NCBI RefSeq assembly: GCF_009741375.1
Contig: NZ_WOWP01000053.1
Location: 62,001 to 126,000, forward strand
Reading direction: 5' to 3'
Length of the DNA stretch: 64,000 bases
DNA from: Flavobacterium rakeshii
GTDB lineage: Bacteria; Bacteroidota; Bacteroidia; Flavobacteriales; Flavobacteriaceae
In this document: one piece after another, positions 9,500-17,734 of the stretch
Position numbering within the stretch: the first letter of the stretch is position 1
Layout of the letters: the number at the start of each line of letters is the position of its first letter
Notes under the pieces: model-generated
Seen by the model: only the letters and a program-made list of their open reading frames with translations
The model's database searches: none
What the model was told of the DNA's origin: nothing
Translations under genes and position numbers: made by a program

Positions 9500-9610
9500 T
9501 AAGCTAGCAGGCGGCGGTTGCTCTGTGCGCATAATGGCTCCGGCTGCCGCGCGGGCCACCCTCCGGGACTTATAGCACGCCGCGCCCTTACCGCCCGCTT
9601 TGGGCTGGCT
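9500..9610. other. GC-rich non-coding segment upstream of the ssb-PRTRC operon
   Basis: Roughly 100 bases of strongly GC-rich DNA (for example GGCTGCCGCGCGGGCCACC and ACCGCCCGCTTTGGGCTGGC) sit inside otherwise AT-rich DNA and break into a T-rich tract (CTTTCTTTTTTTCC). Overlapping short frames give Arg/Ala-rich peptides without family likeness, so I read it as non-coding. It may hold leader RNA, an oriT-like or a replication-related site. Nothing else gene-like is seen between 9197 and 9699. Confidence 0.4.
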
Positions 9611-9699
9611 TTCTTTTTTTCCGTTTTTTCTTTTGGAAAATGTATGCGGGATTGGGGAAAGCAGATTAAACATTTTGTCAAACTTAACATCTTTTAATT

Positions 9700-10119
9700 A
9701 TGGAAATTACAGGACGACTGACAGCGGATGCGCAGGTGCGTACGCTGTCCGACAACAGGCAGGTGGTGAACTTCTCAGTGGCGGTCAGTGACAGCTATAA
9801 GGCAAAAAGCGGGGAACGTATCACACAGACTGAATTCTTTGACTGTTCCTACTGGATAGCCACAGGCATAGCACAGTACCTCACCAAAGGAACTATTGTA
9901 GAACTCGCAGGGCGTGTGAGTGCCCGCGCGTGGGTGGATGCTGAGGGGCAGCCCAAAGCGGGGCTGAACTTCCACACCTCCAAAATTACCCTGCACGGTG
10001 GTGGGGCAGCCACAGATAAAGCGCAGCCTGTAAACCAGACCGCAGCAGGCGCAGCACCCGTGCACGAAGCCGAAGTAGTACCCAATGGTACAGCCCCTGA
10101 CGATGACCTACCGTTTTAA
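9700..10119 (+). CDS. ssb: Single-stranded DNA-binding protein
   Basis: A 139-residue SSB. The OB-fold occupies residues 1-105 (MEITGRLTADAQVR, VNFSVAVSD, FFDCSYW, VELAGRVSARAW). A flexible Ala/Pro/Gln-rich linker follows and the protein ends in DDDLPF, the acidic tip through which SSBs recruit partner proteins. It is the first gene of the PRTRC-type operon and differs from a chromosomal Ssb in starting METIG-like without a long N-terminus, so it is probably the element's own copy. Plasmid- and ICE-borne SSBs protect transferred single strands. Confidence 0.93.
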   Translation: MEITGRLTADAQVRTLSDNRQVVNFSVAVSDSYKAKSGERITQTEFFDCSYWIATGIAQYLTKGTIVELAGRVSARAWVDAEGQPKAGLNFHTSKITLHGGGAATDKAQPVNQTAAGAAPVHEAEVVPNGTAPDDDLPF

Positions 10120-10147
10120 AACTGTTTAACCTTTAAATTGTAACATC

Positions 10148-11191
10148 ATGGCACATAATATAAATTTCAATGAAGCAACACGGCAGCACGCCTTTATGAG
10201 CGTAAAGCAGCCAGCATGGCATGGGCTTGGGCAGATAGTAGAAAACTACCCGACAAGCCGTGAAGCGATAGCTTTTGCAGGCTTGGACTATGAAGTAACC
10301 AAAGCACCGATTTTCGCAAGGGGTACAGGATTATTTGATACCTATCCCATACCCGACCAATACGCCACCATGCGCACCGACACCAAAGCCGTGTTTGGCG
10401 TGGTGGGTAAAGACTACCAAATTGTACAAAACAGTGATGCGTTTGCTTTTTTTGATGCCATTGTAGGCGGTAGCGAGGGCATACTTTACGAAACCGCAGG
10501 CGCACTCGGCAACGGGGAACGCATCTTTATTACTGCCAAGCTGCCCGGCTATATCCGTGTGGGCAATGGGGATGACGTGACCGAAAAGTACATTTTCCTA
10601 ACCACCTCCCACGATGGTAGCGGGTCAATAACCGCAGCCTTTACGCCCGTGCGCATCGTCTGCCAAAACACCCTTAATGCAGCCCTGAAAACCGCAAATA
10701 ACGTGGTGCGTATACGCCATACCGCAGGGGCTAAAGAACGTTTGGAGCAGGCGCACAAAGTGGTGGGCGTTGCCGATAACCTGTCGTTGCAGTTAGAGGG
10801 CATTTTTAACGAGTGGGCTAACGTGCGCATTGCCGATAAACAGGTAAAACAGTTGATACAGTTGGCACTTTGCCCCAACAAAGAAACCTACAACCTTTTA
10901 AAGAAAGGGGCTCATGAGGAACTTTCAACCATGTACAAAAACGCCTGTGATGCAGCATTTGAATACGCTATGGCAGACGATACGCAAAGCCTTGTTACCA
11001 CCAAAGGCACTTTGTTTGGTGCCTACAATGCCGTTACGGGCTACTACCAAAATGTACGCAGCTTTAAAACGGATGAGGATAAACTAAAATCCATTTGTTT
11101 GGGCGGGACGGCACAGGCACGGGGGCAAAAAGCCTTTGACCTGTGCGGAGGCTTTGCCAAAGATGGGGCGGTTGCCCTGCAATGCAACTGA
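10148..11191 (+). CDS. DUF932 / phage-plasmid-like protein (LGT_TIGR03299 family)
   Basis: A 347-residue cytosolic protein of the DUF932 family, which is common on plasmids, phages and integrative elements but has no established function. Landmarks are the N-terminal QPAWHGLG segment, VVGKDYQIVQNSDAFAFFD, and the C-terminal VTGYYQNVRSFK and GTAQARGQKAF segments. It starts 28 bases after ssb and is followed by a GC-rich hairpin at 11201-11223. In many Bacteroidota elements DUF932 and SSB travel with PRTRC genes as they do here, which suggests a shared role in DNA maintenance or transfer. Confidence 0.85.
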   Translation: MAHNINFNEATRQHAFMSVKQPAWHGLGQIVENYPTSREAIAFAGLDYEVTKAPIFARGTGLFDTYPIPDQYATMRTDTKAVFGVVGKDYQIVQNSDAFAFFDAIVGGSEGILYETAGALGNGERIFITAKLPGYIRVGNGDDVTEKYIFLTTSHDGSGSITAAFTPVRIVCQNTLNAALKTANNVVRIRHTAGAKERLEQAHKVVGVADNLSLQLEGIFNEWANVRIADKQVKQLIQLALCPNKETYNLLKKGAHEELSTMYKNACDAAFEYAMADDTQSLVTTKGTLFGAYNAVTGYYQNVRSFKTDEDKLKSICLGGTAQARGQKAFDLCGGFAKDGAVALQCN

Positions 11192-11200
11192 TAGTTAACC

Positions 11201-11223
11201 GCAGCCCTGCTTTGCGGGGCTGC
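11201..11223 (+). terminator. GC-rich intra-operon hairpin
   Basis: GCAGCCC pairs perfectly with GGGCTGC across a 9-base loop, and TTAAAATTT follows. It lacks a clean T-tract, so it may attenuate rather than end transcription between DUF932 and the downstream PRTRC genes. Confidence 0.5.
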
Positions 11224-11238
11224 TTAAAATTTAATGTT

Positions 11239-11427
11239 ATGAGCATATTAGCACAAACCACAGAACGCAAGGCAGTAACCACACTAAAAAAAGTACTGCC
11301 CTATTTTGAAAGGCTTGACCACGTGGCAATGACCGCAGCCGATGCCTTAGATACCACAACCGCCCTGAACCTGATAAGGCTTGTAATAGAAAGCAACCCC
11401 GAACCGAAACGTAAACCCAAAAAATAA
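11239..11427 (+). CDS. Small conserved-context protein, unknown function
   Basis: A 62-residue protein beginning MSILAQTTERKAV. I chose this start because the upstream frame only reads through the hairpin of the previous gene. It is predicted mostly helical (LKKVLPYFERLDHVA, TALNLIRLVIES) with a basic tail PKRKPKK. No family is recognised. It ends 5 bases before PRTRC E, so it belongs to the operon. The basic tail could contact nucleic acid; that is inference only. Confidence 0.6.
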   Translation: MSILAQTTERKAVTTLKKVLPYFERLDHVAMTAADALDTTTALNLIRLVIESNPEPKRKPKK

Positions 11428-11432
11428 ATGCC

Positions 11433-12080
11433 ATGCCCGTTACAAATTTTTTCGCCCATATCGCAGCGATTCCCTTTGAGGGCTGCCTGAACATTACCGT
11501 CAGAAAGGACGGGGAACAACTGACCACCTCTGTACTGCTGCAAAATGACGGCTGCGGGGATGCAGCAAAGAACCATATACCGCCACTTATTTTAAAAGGC
11601 AGCGCAAAGGAATTGTGTGAGGGCTTTTTTGATGCCATTGCCACACCCGTAGCCGAAACCTCCAAACTGCTTGTGAATATGGAACAGTTTCTTAAAGGAC
11701 AGGAAGCTGCCAAGAAAAACGCAGCTATGGAAAAGAAGAAAACCGAAAAGGCAGACAAAGCCGATAAATCGGACAAGCCTACCACGCCCGAGGAAATCAA
11801 AGCAATGAAATACAAGGGCATTATGGCGGAAGTCGATAAACTCGAAGCAGCAGGTAAATACAGGGAAGCTTGGATAAAAGTTCCCAAAACTTCCGAGTTC
11901 CCCGATAAAGCCGAGGAAATCCAAAAACGCAGGTCGAGCCTGTCGGCTCAATTCAGCCCCGACCTTTTTGGGGCAGGGCAGCCTGCCTCAGCTATTACGA
12001 ATGTTGAACCTAAAACCAAAAAAGATGCTACAGACCACACTACTGCCGAGGGTATTCCTCATGAAGGACAAGGGCAATGA
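11433..12080 (+). CDS. PRTRC system protein E
   Basis: A 215-residue protein matching the PRTRC E family: an N-terminal domain opening FFAHIAAIPFEGCLNITV with the GDAAKNHIPPLILKG core, a highly charged Lys/Asp-rich linker (about residues 95-125, KKKTEKADKADKSDK), and a C-terminal helical segment (AAGKYREAWIKVP). The molecular role is unknown. Its 3' end overlaps the start of the PRTRC C gene by 56 bases in another frame, which indicates tight coupling. The low-complexity linker makes the C-terminal half hard to classify. Confidence 0.8.
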   Translation: MPVTNFFAHIAAIPFEGCLNITVRKDGEQLTTSVLLQNDGCGDAAKNHIPPLILKGSAKELCEGFFDAIATPVAETSKLLVNMEQFLKGQEAAKKNAAMEKKKTEKADKADKSDKPTTPEEIKAMKYKGIMAEVDKLEAAGKYREAWIKVPKTSEFPDKAEEIQKRRSSLSAQFSPDLFGAGQPASAITNVEPKTKKDATDHTTAEGIPHEGQGQ

Positions 12081-12243
12081 GTTTGCCCTTGCCGACCCCG
12101 ACCCGAAATGGAGCGTAGAAGCCGTGATGCATTTCTATGCGAATACCTACCCGACACTAACGACTGCCAAGGCAGTCGGACCTGAAATTATCAACGATAC
12201 CGTACAGTACCGTTTTGAAACCACTATGGGGACAAAAGGATAA
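12025..12243 (+). CDS. PRTRC system protein C (small, possible ubiquitin-like fold)
   Basis: A 72-residue protein of the PRTRC C family, with a RVFLM strand, the LADPDPKWSVEAVMHFYA segment and YPTLTTAKAVGP. I start at the ATG at 12025, which gives the usual family length; an in-frame ATG at 11968 would add 19 unlikely residues. The protein ends YRFETTMGTKG, so glycine is the natural last residue. A beta-rich domain with a C-terminal glycine encoded beside a ThiF (E1-like) protein is compatible with a ubiquitin-like modifier. That reading is inference. Confidence 0.78.
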   Translation: MLQTTLLPRVFLMKDKGNEFALADPDPKWSVEAVMHFYANTYPTLTTAKAVGPEIINDTVQYRFETTMGTKG

Positions 12244-12260
12244 TTGTAAAACCTAATGTT

Positions 12261-13448
12261 ATGGACTATGCAAAAGATACTAACGGGGCAGTTACGGCTA
12301 CCCCAAAACAAAAGGCAAAAACTGCTCCACAAAAACGCAACCGAGTTCCTCATGGGCTTGCAGCGCAGGAAAGACACCGCCGAGGTACTTTCCGACCGCC
12401 CGAGGTCAGCCCCTGTGGGGCTGCTGCCTATGGTTTTCTGAAAACCCGTTTTTTGCCACATTATGCAGGGCAGGCAATCGCAGGCAGCAGCGAAAAAGAG
12501 GACTTTTACCGGAGTTTTAAACTGCTGTGTGAACATTATAATGTGAACCCTGTGGACACTACAGGTTTTGCCTATCCTTATGGCAGGGAGGTTGCACTTT
12601 ACGAAACGGGCAGGCTGCTCAACCAAACCTACCCGCAGCATATTGGTTTGGAACTCGTAGAGCATAATGGCAGTTTTGTAGTGGAAGCAACAGAAACCTG
12701 TTACACAGGCAACACCCTTTTTTACATCCCTGTGCTGCCCTTGCATTATATGATGCAGTACAAAAAGCACTGTAAAGGCGCACAACTCTTGCTCTGTGTG
12801 TTCAGCTACCTGTTCCATACCGTACATATTCCGTATTACACCGAGGACAGCTTTTTGTACTGGCAGTACGAGATGGTATCGGAATGGGTAACCAATGACC
12901 CCGATGATTGGGAGCAAAAAGACTATTACGACTATGTAAGCCAGTTACGGGCTGCACAGCATTACGGGGAAACCATGCTGCGCAGGATATGGAACACGGT
13001 ACATTTCGACCATTTCGGGGAATGGCTCGACAGGTTTACGCCCTGTGATGATTTGGACAGACAATGCCAAAGTATCGCCCAAAAGTTTTACAGCCTGTGG
13101 CAGGACTACCCTGAAACCTCCATCTACAAACACGCCGATACAAGCTGCCTGCCTGATTTTGAAAACGATGATTATGATGATTACGAATGCATCACGATGG
13201 AAAAATACATCGGCTTTGTCGCCTGTAATGACGGGTGGCTGTATGAAAACGTACAACAGTCGGTTAACGCCAACTTTAACGAAAGTGTGTCAAAACAAGA
13301 GCCTGTCCTGAAACGTTTCTTTGACGGGCAACCGCAGGACAACGATACCCTCGATTTTGAATGCCGACTGTTCCCACTTTTAAATGAATTGTGTTACCTC
13401 TTAAACAACTACGATTATGACACCAAACGTACAACTCTACCAGCCTAA
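12261..13448 (+). CDS. Probable PRTRC system protein F
   Basis: A 395-residue protein placed exactly where PRTRC F lies, between C and B. The first ~60 residues are basic and low in order (TPKQKAKTAPQKRNR). The remainder is rich in aromatic and acidic residues (FENDDYDDYECITMEKYIGF, NVNPVDTTGFAYPYGR). No catalytic motif stands out. The 3' end overlaps PRTRC B by 32 bases. The assignment rests on position and size more than on motifs. The first ~180 bases are also open in a second frame (from 12256), so the exact start is less certain. Confidence 0.6.
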   Translation: MDYAKDTNGAVTATPKQKAKTAPQKRNRVPHGLAAQERHRRGTFRPPEVSPCGAAAYGFLKTRFLPHYAGQAIAGSSEKEDFYRSFKLLCEHYNVNPVDTTGFAYPYGREVALYETGRLLNQTYPQHIGLELVEHNGSFVVEATETCYTGNTLFYIPVLPLHYMMQYKKHCKGAQLLLCVFSYLFHTVHIPYYTEDSFLYWQYEMVSEWVTNDPDDWEQKDYYDYVSQLRAAQHYGETMLRRIWNTVHFDHFGEWLDRFTPCDDLDRQCQSIAQKFYSLWQDYPETSIYKHADTSCLPDFENDDYDDYECITMEKYIGFVACNDGWLYENVQQSVNANFNESVSKQEPVLKRFFDGQPQDNDTLDFECRLFPLLNELCYLLNNYDYDTKRTTLPA

Positions 13449-14118
13449 AGCAGCCCTCGTGGTCTTTACCACAAGTGGTTTTGCTGCCCCGTACATCGAA
13501 TATTACGATATGGACGAAACGGGCAGCCCAGTAAATCCGCACCCGCTTACGGTCAGGGAAGCCCAAAGCCTTGCCAAAGCCCTCGATACCCGTGAGCAGG
13601 CAGGTAAGGCGTTCCTGCGCCCCGAGGGCATACTACCTGCGAGTGTGCTGCACCTTGACCCGTCCGACAATGGCAGCGTGGTATGGTACACCAAACCCCA
13701 ACGCCAAAAGCTGTACTTTGCCGAAAGCCTGGGATTAAATAATGGTAGGGTTGCCCTGCCTGCACTCGTTTGGAAAGCCACTAAAAAGGAACTGCAACTT
13801 TTTGCGCTCAAAAGCAAGACCAAGCCCAAAGTGGAAACACCGCTATACCATGCCCCATTCTTTAACCTCTACCAAAAAGGCAATGTGTGTATGGGTAATG
13901 TAAACGTTGCCATTAAATCCGCTGCCACCTTAGAGGAATTCATTACGGCATGGCAGGGGTATTTTTTTGAAAGCTATTTTTCCCACCACATCAATGACCA
14001 CAACCCCGTAGGTGTTAACCTGTTTAACCTCTACAAAGAACTGATGGCAGACCCTGAAAAGCCATTCCCGACCGACACCCTAAGACCTACACCGTTAAAC
14101 CTTAAAAACCTATTGTAA
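13417..14118 (+). CDS. PRTRC system protein B (possible E2-like)
   Basis: A 233-residue PRTRC B family protein. Recognisable parts are HPLTVREAQSLAKAL, VVWYTKPQRQKLYF, LPALVWKA, and the C-terminal core PLYHAPFFNLYQKGNVCMGN. The cysteine in NVCMGN sits in a position reminiscent of the reactive cysteine in bacterial E2-like folds, and comparative work has linked PRTRC-type loci to ubiquitin-like conjugation, as I recall it. It is translationally coupled to ThiF, since its stop codon and the ThiF start share one base. Biochemical activity is unproven. Confidence 0.82.
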   Translation: MTPNVQLYQPKAALVVFTTSGFAAPYIEYYDMDETGSPVNPHPLTVREAQSLAKALDTREQAGKAFLRPEGILPASVLHLDPSDNGSVVWYTKPQRQKLYFAESLGLNNGRVALPALVWKATKKELQLFALKSKTKPKVETPLYHAPFFNLYQKGNVCMGNVNVAIKSAATLEEFITAWQGYFFESYFSHHINDHNPVGVNLFNLYKELMADPEKPFPTDTLRPTPLNLKNLL

Positions 14119-14897
14119 TGGAAACGAAAAAAGCCCACTTTATAGCCCCCGAACTATTGAACCCGACCAACCCGATAAGCGTTTGCCTTATTGGCGCAGG
14201 CGGTACAGGCTCGCAGGTGCTGACAGGCTTGGCACGGATGTCACACAGCCTGCAACAGTTGGGACACGCAGGCTTTCAGGTCAGCCTGTGGGATGATGAT
14301 GTAATTACTGATGCCAATCGTGGCAGGCAATTATTTGCAGAGTGTGAAGTCGGCTTATCCAAAGCAACCGCCCTCATTACCCGTACCAACCGTTTTTTTG
14401 GAACGGCATGGAAAGCCATTGAAAAACCGTTTACCACTGATACTGCTACAGGCAGGAATGCGATTTATATTTCCTGCGTGGACAGTACAGCAGCACGATT
14501 CGGGATTTCCCAAGTGTTGGACGATTTGGATTTGAGTACGCACCGTACCGATACGCCCCGCTATTGGATGGACTTCGGCAACAGTAAGGACATAGGGCAG
14601 GTTATCCTTTCCTCTATAGGAAAAATCAAGCAACCGAAATCGGAGAAGTTTGATACTGTGGAAAGCATGCCGTTTGTAACCGAGGAATTTGCGGAGTTGC
14701 TTCACAGGTCGGACAATGATGATACGCCAAGCTGCTCCCTTGCAGAGGCACTTGAAAAACAGGATTTGTTTGTGAATTCTGTACTGGCGCAGATGGGCTG
14801 CTCTCTGTTGTGGCAGTTGTTCCGAAAGGGGTATACCGAGCAGCGGGGTGTGTTTGTCAATTTAGGGAATTTCAGGACCGTTCCTTTAATCTTGTAG
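14118..14897 (+). CDS. PRTRC system ThiF/E1-like adenylyltransferase
   Basis: A 259-residue ThiF-family protein. The Rossmann nucleotide-binding loop is CLIGAGGTGSQ (residues 23-33), followed by the acidic-arginine motif LWDDDVITDANRGRQLF and the VGLSKA segment, as in E1, MoeB and ThiF enzymes. YISCVDSTAARF matches the conserved Asp strand. Cysteine in DDTPSCSLAEAL is a candidate thioester residue. Such enzymes activate the C-terminal glycine of a small beta-grasp protein by adenylation; PRTRC C is the natural candidate here. It is the last gene of the operon, ahead of the terminator at 14918-14942. Confidence 0.88.
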   Translation: METKKAHFIAPELLNPTNPISVCLIGAGGTGSQVLTGLARMSHSLQQLGHAGFQVSLWDDDVITDANRGRQLFAECEVGLSKATALITRTNRFFGTAWKAIEKPFTTDTATGRNAIYISCVDSTAARFGISQVLDDLDLSTHRTDTPRYWMDFGNSKDIGQVILSSIGKIKQPKSEKFDTVESMPFVTEEFAELLHRSDNDDTPSCSLAEALEKQDLFVNSVLAQMGCSLLWQLFRKGYTEQRGVFVNLGNFRTVPLIL

Positions 14898-14917
14898 TTT
14901 ATACATTGCATAAGTAT

Positions 14918-14942
14918 GGCTGCAGGAATGCGGCTTTTTTTT
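14918..14942 (+). terminator. Rho-independent terminator of the PRTRC operon
   Basis: GGCTGC pairs with GCGGCT (two G-T pairs) across the loop AGGAAT and is followed at once by eight T. Confidence 0.75.
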
Positions 14943-15145
14943 ATGTATGTCGCGGATGAGTCCTTAATGAGCAAAGGAGAATTGACCTTTGAAAACCAAG
15001 ACCAACGCTTCACAGGGCAACTCCATTCCTAAAGTACGTAAAACAAAAAATACCCAATGAGTGACAGCAACTCCGTCGAAGCATTCAATGCCCGTCTAAC
15101 GAGGTATGTAACATCTTTGTTATAAATCACAAACCAAAAAAGCTG

Positions 15146-15523
15146 TCAGTTGCTGAGACGGATCACCAAGGTACCTTCAGCACTAAGCCCCCCTTCCACT
15201 CCGTAATAAATAATTTGACTCGTTGCAGATACAGTAAGAGTTTGTAGATGGTTCCCCATAAGATGTTCCATACCTGTAAATGTAAAGTACTGCCTTAGGG
15301 CAATAGCCCCAGCGATATGGTATCCTATGATCGTACGGAGTAAAGAATCCAGTTGGCGAAAAAACTCGAGCTGATACACGGAAAGTTCTACCCGCAGCGT
15401 TAGCCAGGACAGAAAATCATCAGCTACCCGTTTGGATTCTTTATGCAATGATTTTGCGTCCAGTTTATGGATACCTGCCTGTAAGCTTTTTATACCCTCT
15501 GCTGTAAATTCATATTTTTTCAT
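15146..15523 (-). CDS. Hypothetical protein, 125 residues
   Basis: I start at the ATG at 15523 (MKKYEFTAEGIKSL); an upstream in-frame extension to 15640 reads only AT-rich intergenic DNA. The protein is soluble, with helical segments (GIHKLDAKSLHKESKRVADDFLSWL, in part) and no signal peptide or membrane span. No family is recognised. It lies between the PRTRC operon and the AraC/SDR island and may belong to the right edge of the mobile block. It ends GTLVIRLSN. Confidence 0.5.
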   Translation of the reverse strand: MKKYEFTAEGIKSLQAGIHKLDAKSLHKESKRVADDFLSWLTLRVELSVYQLEFFRQLDSLLRTIIGYHIAGAIALRQYFTFTGMEHLMGNHLQTLTVSATSQIIYYGVEGGLSAEGTLVIRLSN

Positions 15524-15936
15524 CGTTCCTTTTGGTAAAGGTAGCAAGCTAATGAAAGAACGTATTGTAAAAATAGTTCCTAAAATTGCAAAAAAGAGGC
15601 TATTTGCAAGGGTGCTCGAATGGATAACAAAGTATTTCAATTCTTTTTACATTTATACAACTTGTTTCATTGTGACAGGCTTACAACAGATTCTCTGTTT
15701 CAAGGATTGATGAGTAAATTAATTGCTTTGTCCCTATCCACCAGCTTTATTGACGCTATTAATTACTTGTATACCAACAGAAATAGTGGTCAATTTAAAA
15801 TTGGCGTAAGGGCGCAATCAAGTTCGGCTTATCCCTATGAAGACGATTTATTAATAATAATCTTTCTTAAAACTGCGATATAGAGATTTTGAACTATACA
15901 GAAAAGCGTTGTCAGGATATAATGACGGTCCCTACC
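15524..15936. other. AT-rich intergenic stretch without a supported gene
   Basis: Short + strand frames exist at 15552-15710 and 15620-15883 (the latter 87 residues), but neither shows family likeness, a plausible ribosome binding site or a balanced composition. I see no terminator or promoter of good quality. This may be the junction between the PRTRC element and the older chromosome. Confidence 0.4.
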
Positions 15937-16772
15937 CTACTGCACCGAGCGATAGTCCTTAGGGGACAGCCCGGTCCGGTTCTTAAAGAACTTGCTGAAA
16001 TGGGAAAGGTGTTCAAATCCCAGCAGAAACGCGATCTCGCCCACCGTACGGTCACTTCCGGCAAGTAACACCTTTGCTTTCTCGGTAAGTTGCAGATGAA
16101 TGTGCTCCTGCGTGGTCTTACCGGTGAACCTGCTGAGTAAATCGGAAAGGTAATTGGGTGAAAGATGAAGCTGGGAGGCAAAGTATTTTACATCGGGAAT
16201 GCCCGATTCGCGTAACGCTTCTCCCGAAAGATAGGAAAGCAGCAGTCCCTCAAAGCTTTTGACCACATCATTACTTGTCTTTTCTCTGGTATAAAACTGC
16301 CTTTTGTAATAACGCATGCAATAATTGAGCAAAAGTTGCAGGTTGTCGGCAATTAATGTGGCAGTGAGGTGGTCAATGTTCTGACTGCATTCCCTCTGTA
16401 TCTTGGCCAGACAATCCAGCAGGATGGCATTCTCTTCCTCAGAAACATGTAGCGCCTCATTGCTGTCGTACTGAAAAAATGTATAATCATGGATACTGCT
16501 GCCAAGCGGTGTCCCGGCCAAAAGATCCGGATGAAAAAAAAGCCCCCACCCTTCGGTTACCTTCAGCTCGGGATCGGAAAGAACCACCTGACCCGGCGCA
16601 GTAAACATCAGTGACCCTTCTTCAAAATCATAATAGGAACGACCGTATTTAAGGGTTCCCTCAAACTGCTTGCACATGATTACATACAGATCCGAACGGT
16701 AAAATACCGCATGGGCATCACGGTTGGGCGTAACCGATGCCAGATCCACAACGGTTATCAGCGGATGTCTGC
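15937..16772 (-). pseudogene. AraC-family regulator, N-terminus lost (group 1)
   Basis: The C-terminal ~278 residues form a sensing domain (EEGSLMFTAPGQVV, LGSSIHDYTFFQYDSNEALH) and a two-helix-turn-helix AraC domain (KYFASQLHLSPNYLSDLL, EIAFLLGFEHLSHFSKFF). Full paralogues at 18719-19612 and 24698-25612 begin with a conserved segment of about 25 residues (SITELH then HPLVS/HPLIT). Here the match begins at RHPLIT, right where the neighbouring SDR reading frame loses its own family similarity. The frame is open upstream only because it runs antisense-free through the SDR gene in a different phase. The DNA-binding half is intact, so a shortened protein from an internal start is possible. Confidence 0.75.
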
Positions 16773-17443
16773 GCAACATCCGATGCAGTAGCATTGGTAA
16801 GCTCCTTAGTCGGTTCGGGATAGCGCTTAAAAAACGAGGCCATAACAGGGTCATATGAGGTAACAGGATTCGTGATAATTTCCAGTCCGTTGCGGAAATT
16901 GGTATGTACACCGCCCGGCTCAATAATTTTGACCCCTATATTGAAAGGCAGTAATTCATGGGAAAGCGCTTCTGAAAATCCTTCCACAGCGAATTTGGAA
17001 CTGTTGTACAAACTGCCGAATGGCAACCCCACAATACCTCCAAAAGATGATACATTGACTATTGTCCCCTTTCCGCGCTCCCTGAAGTGAGGGAGAATTT
17101 CCTGCACAACACGCATCATACCAAATACATTGACCTCAAACTGGTGCTGAATCTGCTCGGCTGTTGCCGATTCAAAAACACCCATCAGGCCGTAACCTGC
17201 ATTGTTTACCACGGCATCAATACTGCCGAATGCTTCGATACCGGCAGCTATAGCAGTATGTATTGATTCCCTGTCAAGGACATCTAGACGGGTCAGCAAT
17301 ATGTTATCCATTGCGTTAAGTTCCTGCTCCTTTTCCGGGGTACGCATGGTTGCCACAACGTTCCACCCCTTTGACTGAAACAATAGTGTAGCTGCCTTAC
17401 CAAAACCCGATGAAGCACCGGTTATTAAAACTGTTCTTTCCAT
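16718..17443 (-). CDS. Short-chain dehydrogenase/reductase, C-terminus replaced by a deletion
   Basis: A 241-residue classical SDR. The N-terminus has the NAD(P) loop TGASSGFGKA (residues 8-17), NNAGYGLMG, and the catalytic serine region VSSFGG, followed by YNSSKFAVEG, which supplies the Tyr-x-x-x-Lys pair. Family similarity stops at NATASDVAQ; the final ~20 residues (TSADNRCGSGIGY) are out-of-frame AraC codons. About 45 C-terminal residues usual for the family are missing. These usually form a lid near the substrate site, so activity is doubtful. It has its own shared-type promoter at 17470-17535. Confidence 0.8.
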   Translation of the reverse strand: MERTVLITGASSGFGKAATLLFQSKGWNVVATMRTPEKEQELNAMDNILLTRLDVLDRESIHTAIAAGIEAFGSIDAVVNNAGYGLMGVFESATAEQIQHQFEVNVFGMMRVVQEILPHFRERGKGTIVNVSSFGGIVGLPFGSLYNSSKFAVEGFSEALSHELLPFNIGVKIIEPGGVHTNFRNGLEIITNPVTSYDPVMASFFKRYPEPTKELTNATASDVAQTSADNRCGSGIGYAQP

Positions 17444-17469
17444 TTTATAAGACTTTTAATTAGACAGGA

Positions 17470-17535
17470 CAAAGTTCCTCCAAATAAAGAGTGGGTATTT
17501 ATACATTTCACGGCAATACTTATACATATCCCGAA
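17470..17535 (-). promoter_or_regulatory. Promoter with group-1 shared operator (site F)
   Basis: On the - strand the -7 box is GAACTTTG (17470-17477; consensus TAnnTTTG). Exactly 23 bases upstream begins the shared element (17501-17535): TACATTTCAC, GGCAATACTTATACATAT and CCGAA. This is the most divergent of the five - strand copies but keeps the spacing. It serves the truncated SDR. Confidence 0.6.
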
Positions 17536-17589
17536 TCAGAAAAAACTAGCATCGCACTGCCGTAAAGTGCAGCAGAAGCCCCCTTAAAC

Positions 17590-17622
17590 GAAAAAAAGGA
17601 TGTACCCGGCGGGTACATCCTT
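17590..17622 (-). terminator. Terminator downstream of the SDR at 17735-18553
   Basis: A perfect 12-bp stem, AAGGATGTACCC with GGGTACATCCTT, and a 3-base loop are followed by seven T on the - strand. Confidence 0.85.
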
Positions 17623-17734
17623 ACTTGCTATCTCTTGATAAAGCGTAAAGCCTGTACTTCTACTCAATCCTGAATATATAATTATATAATGATCAGAAAC
17701 CACAGGCAATCCTACCTGCAAACTGATGTTTATT

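Noticed and set aside
9425..9690. Arg/Ala-rich short frames in the GC-rich block before ssb
   Set aside because: Composition follows from the GC-rich DNA; frames overlap in several phases, and none has a start with a plausible upstream site.
15552..15883. Small + strand genes between the 125-residue protein and the AraC remnant
   Set aside because: Two overlapping frames of 52 and 87 codons have no recognised family, no ribosome binding site and an AT-driven composition.
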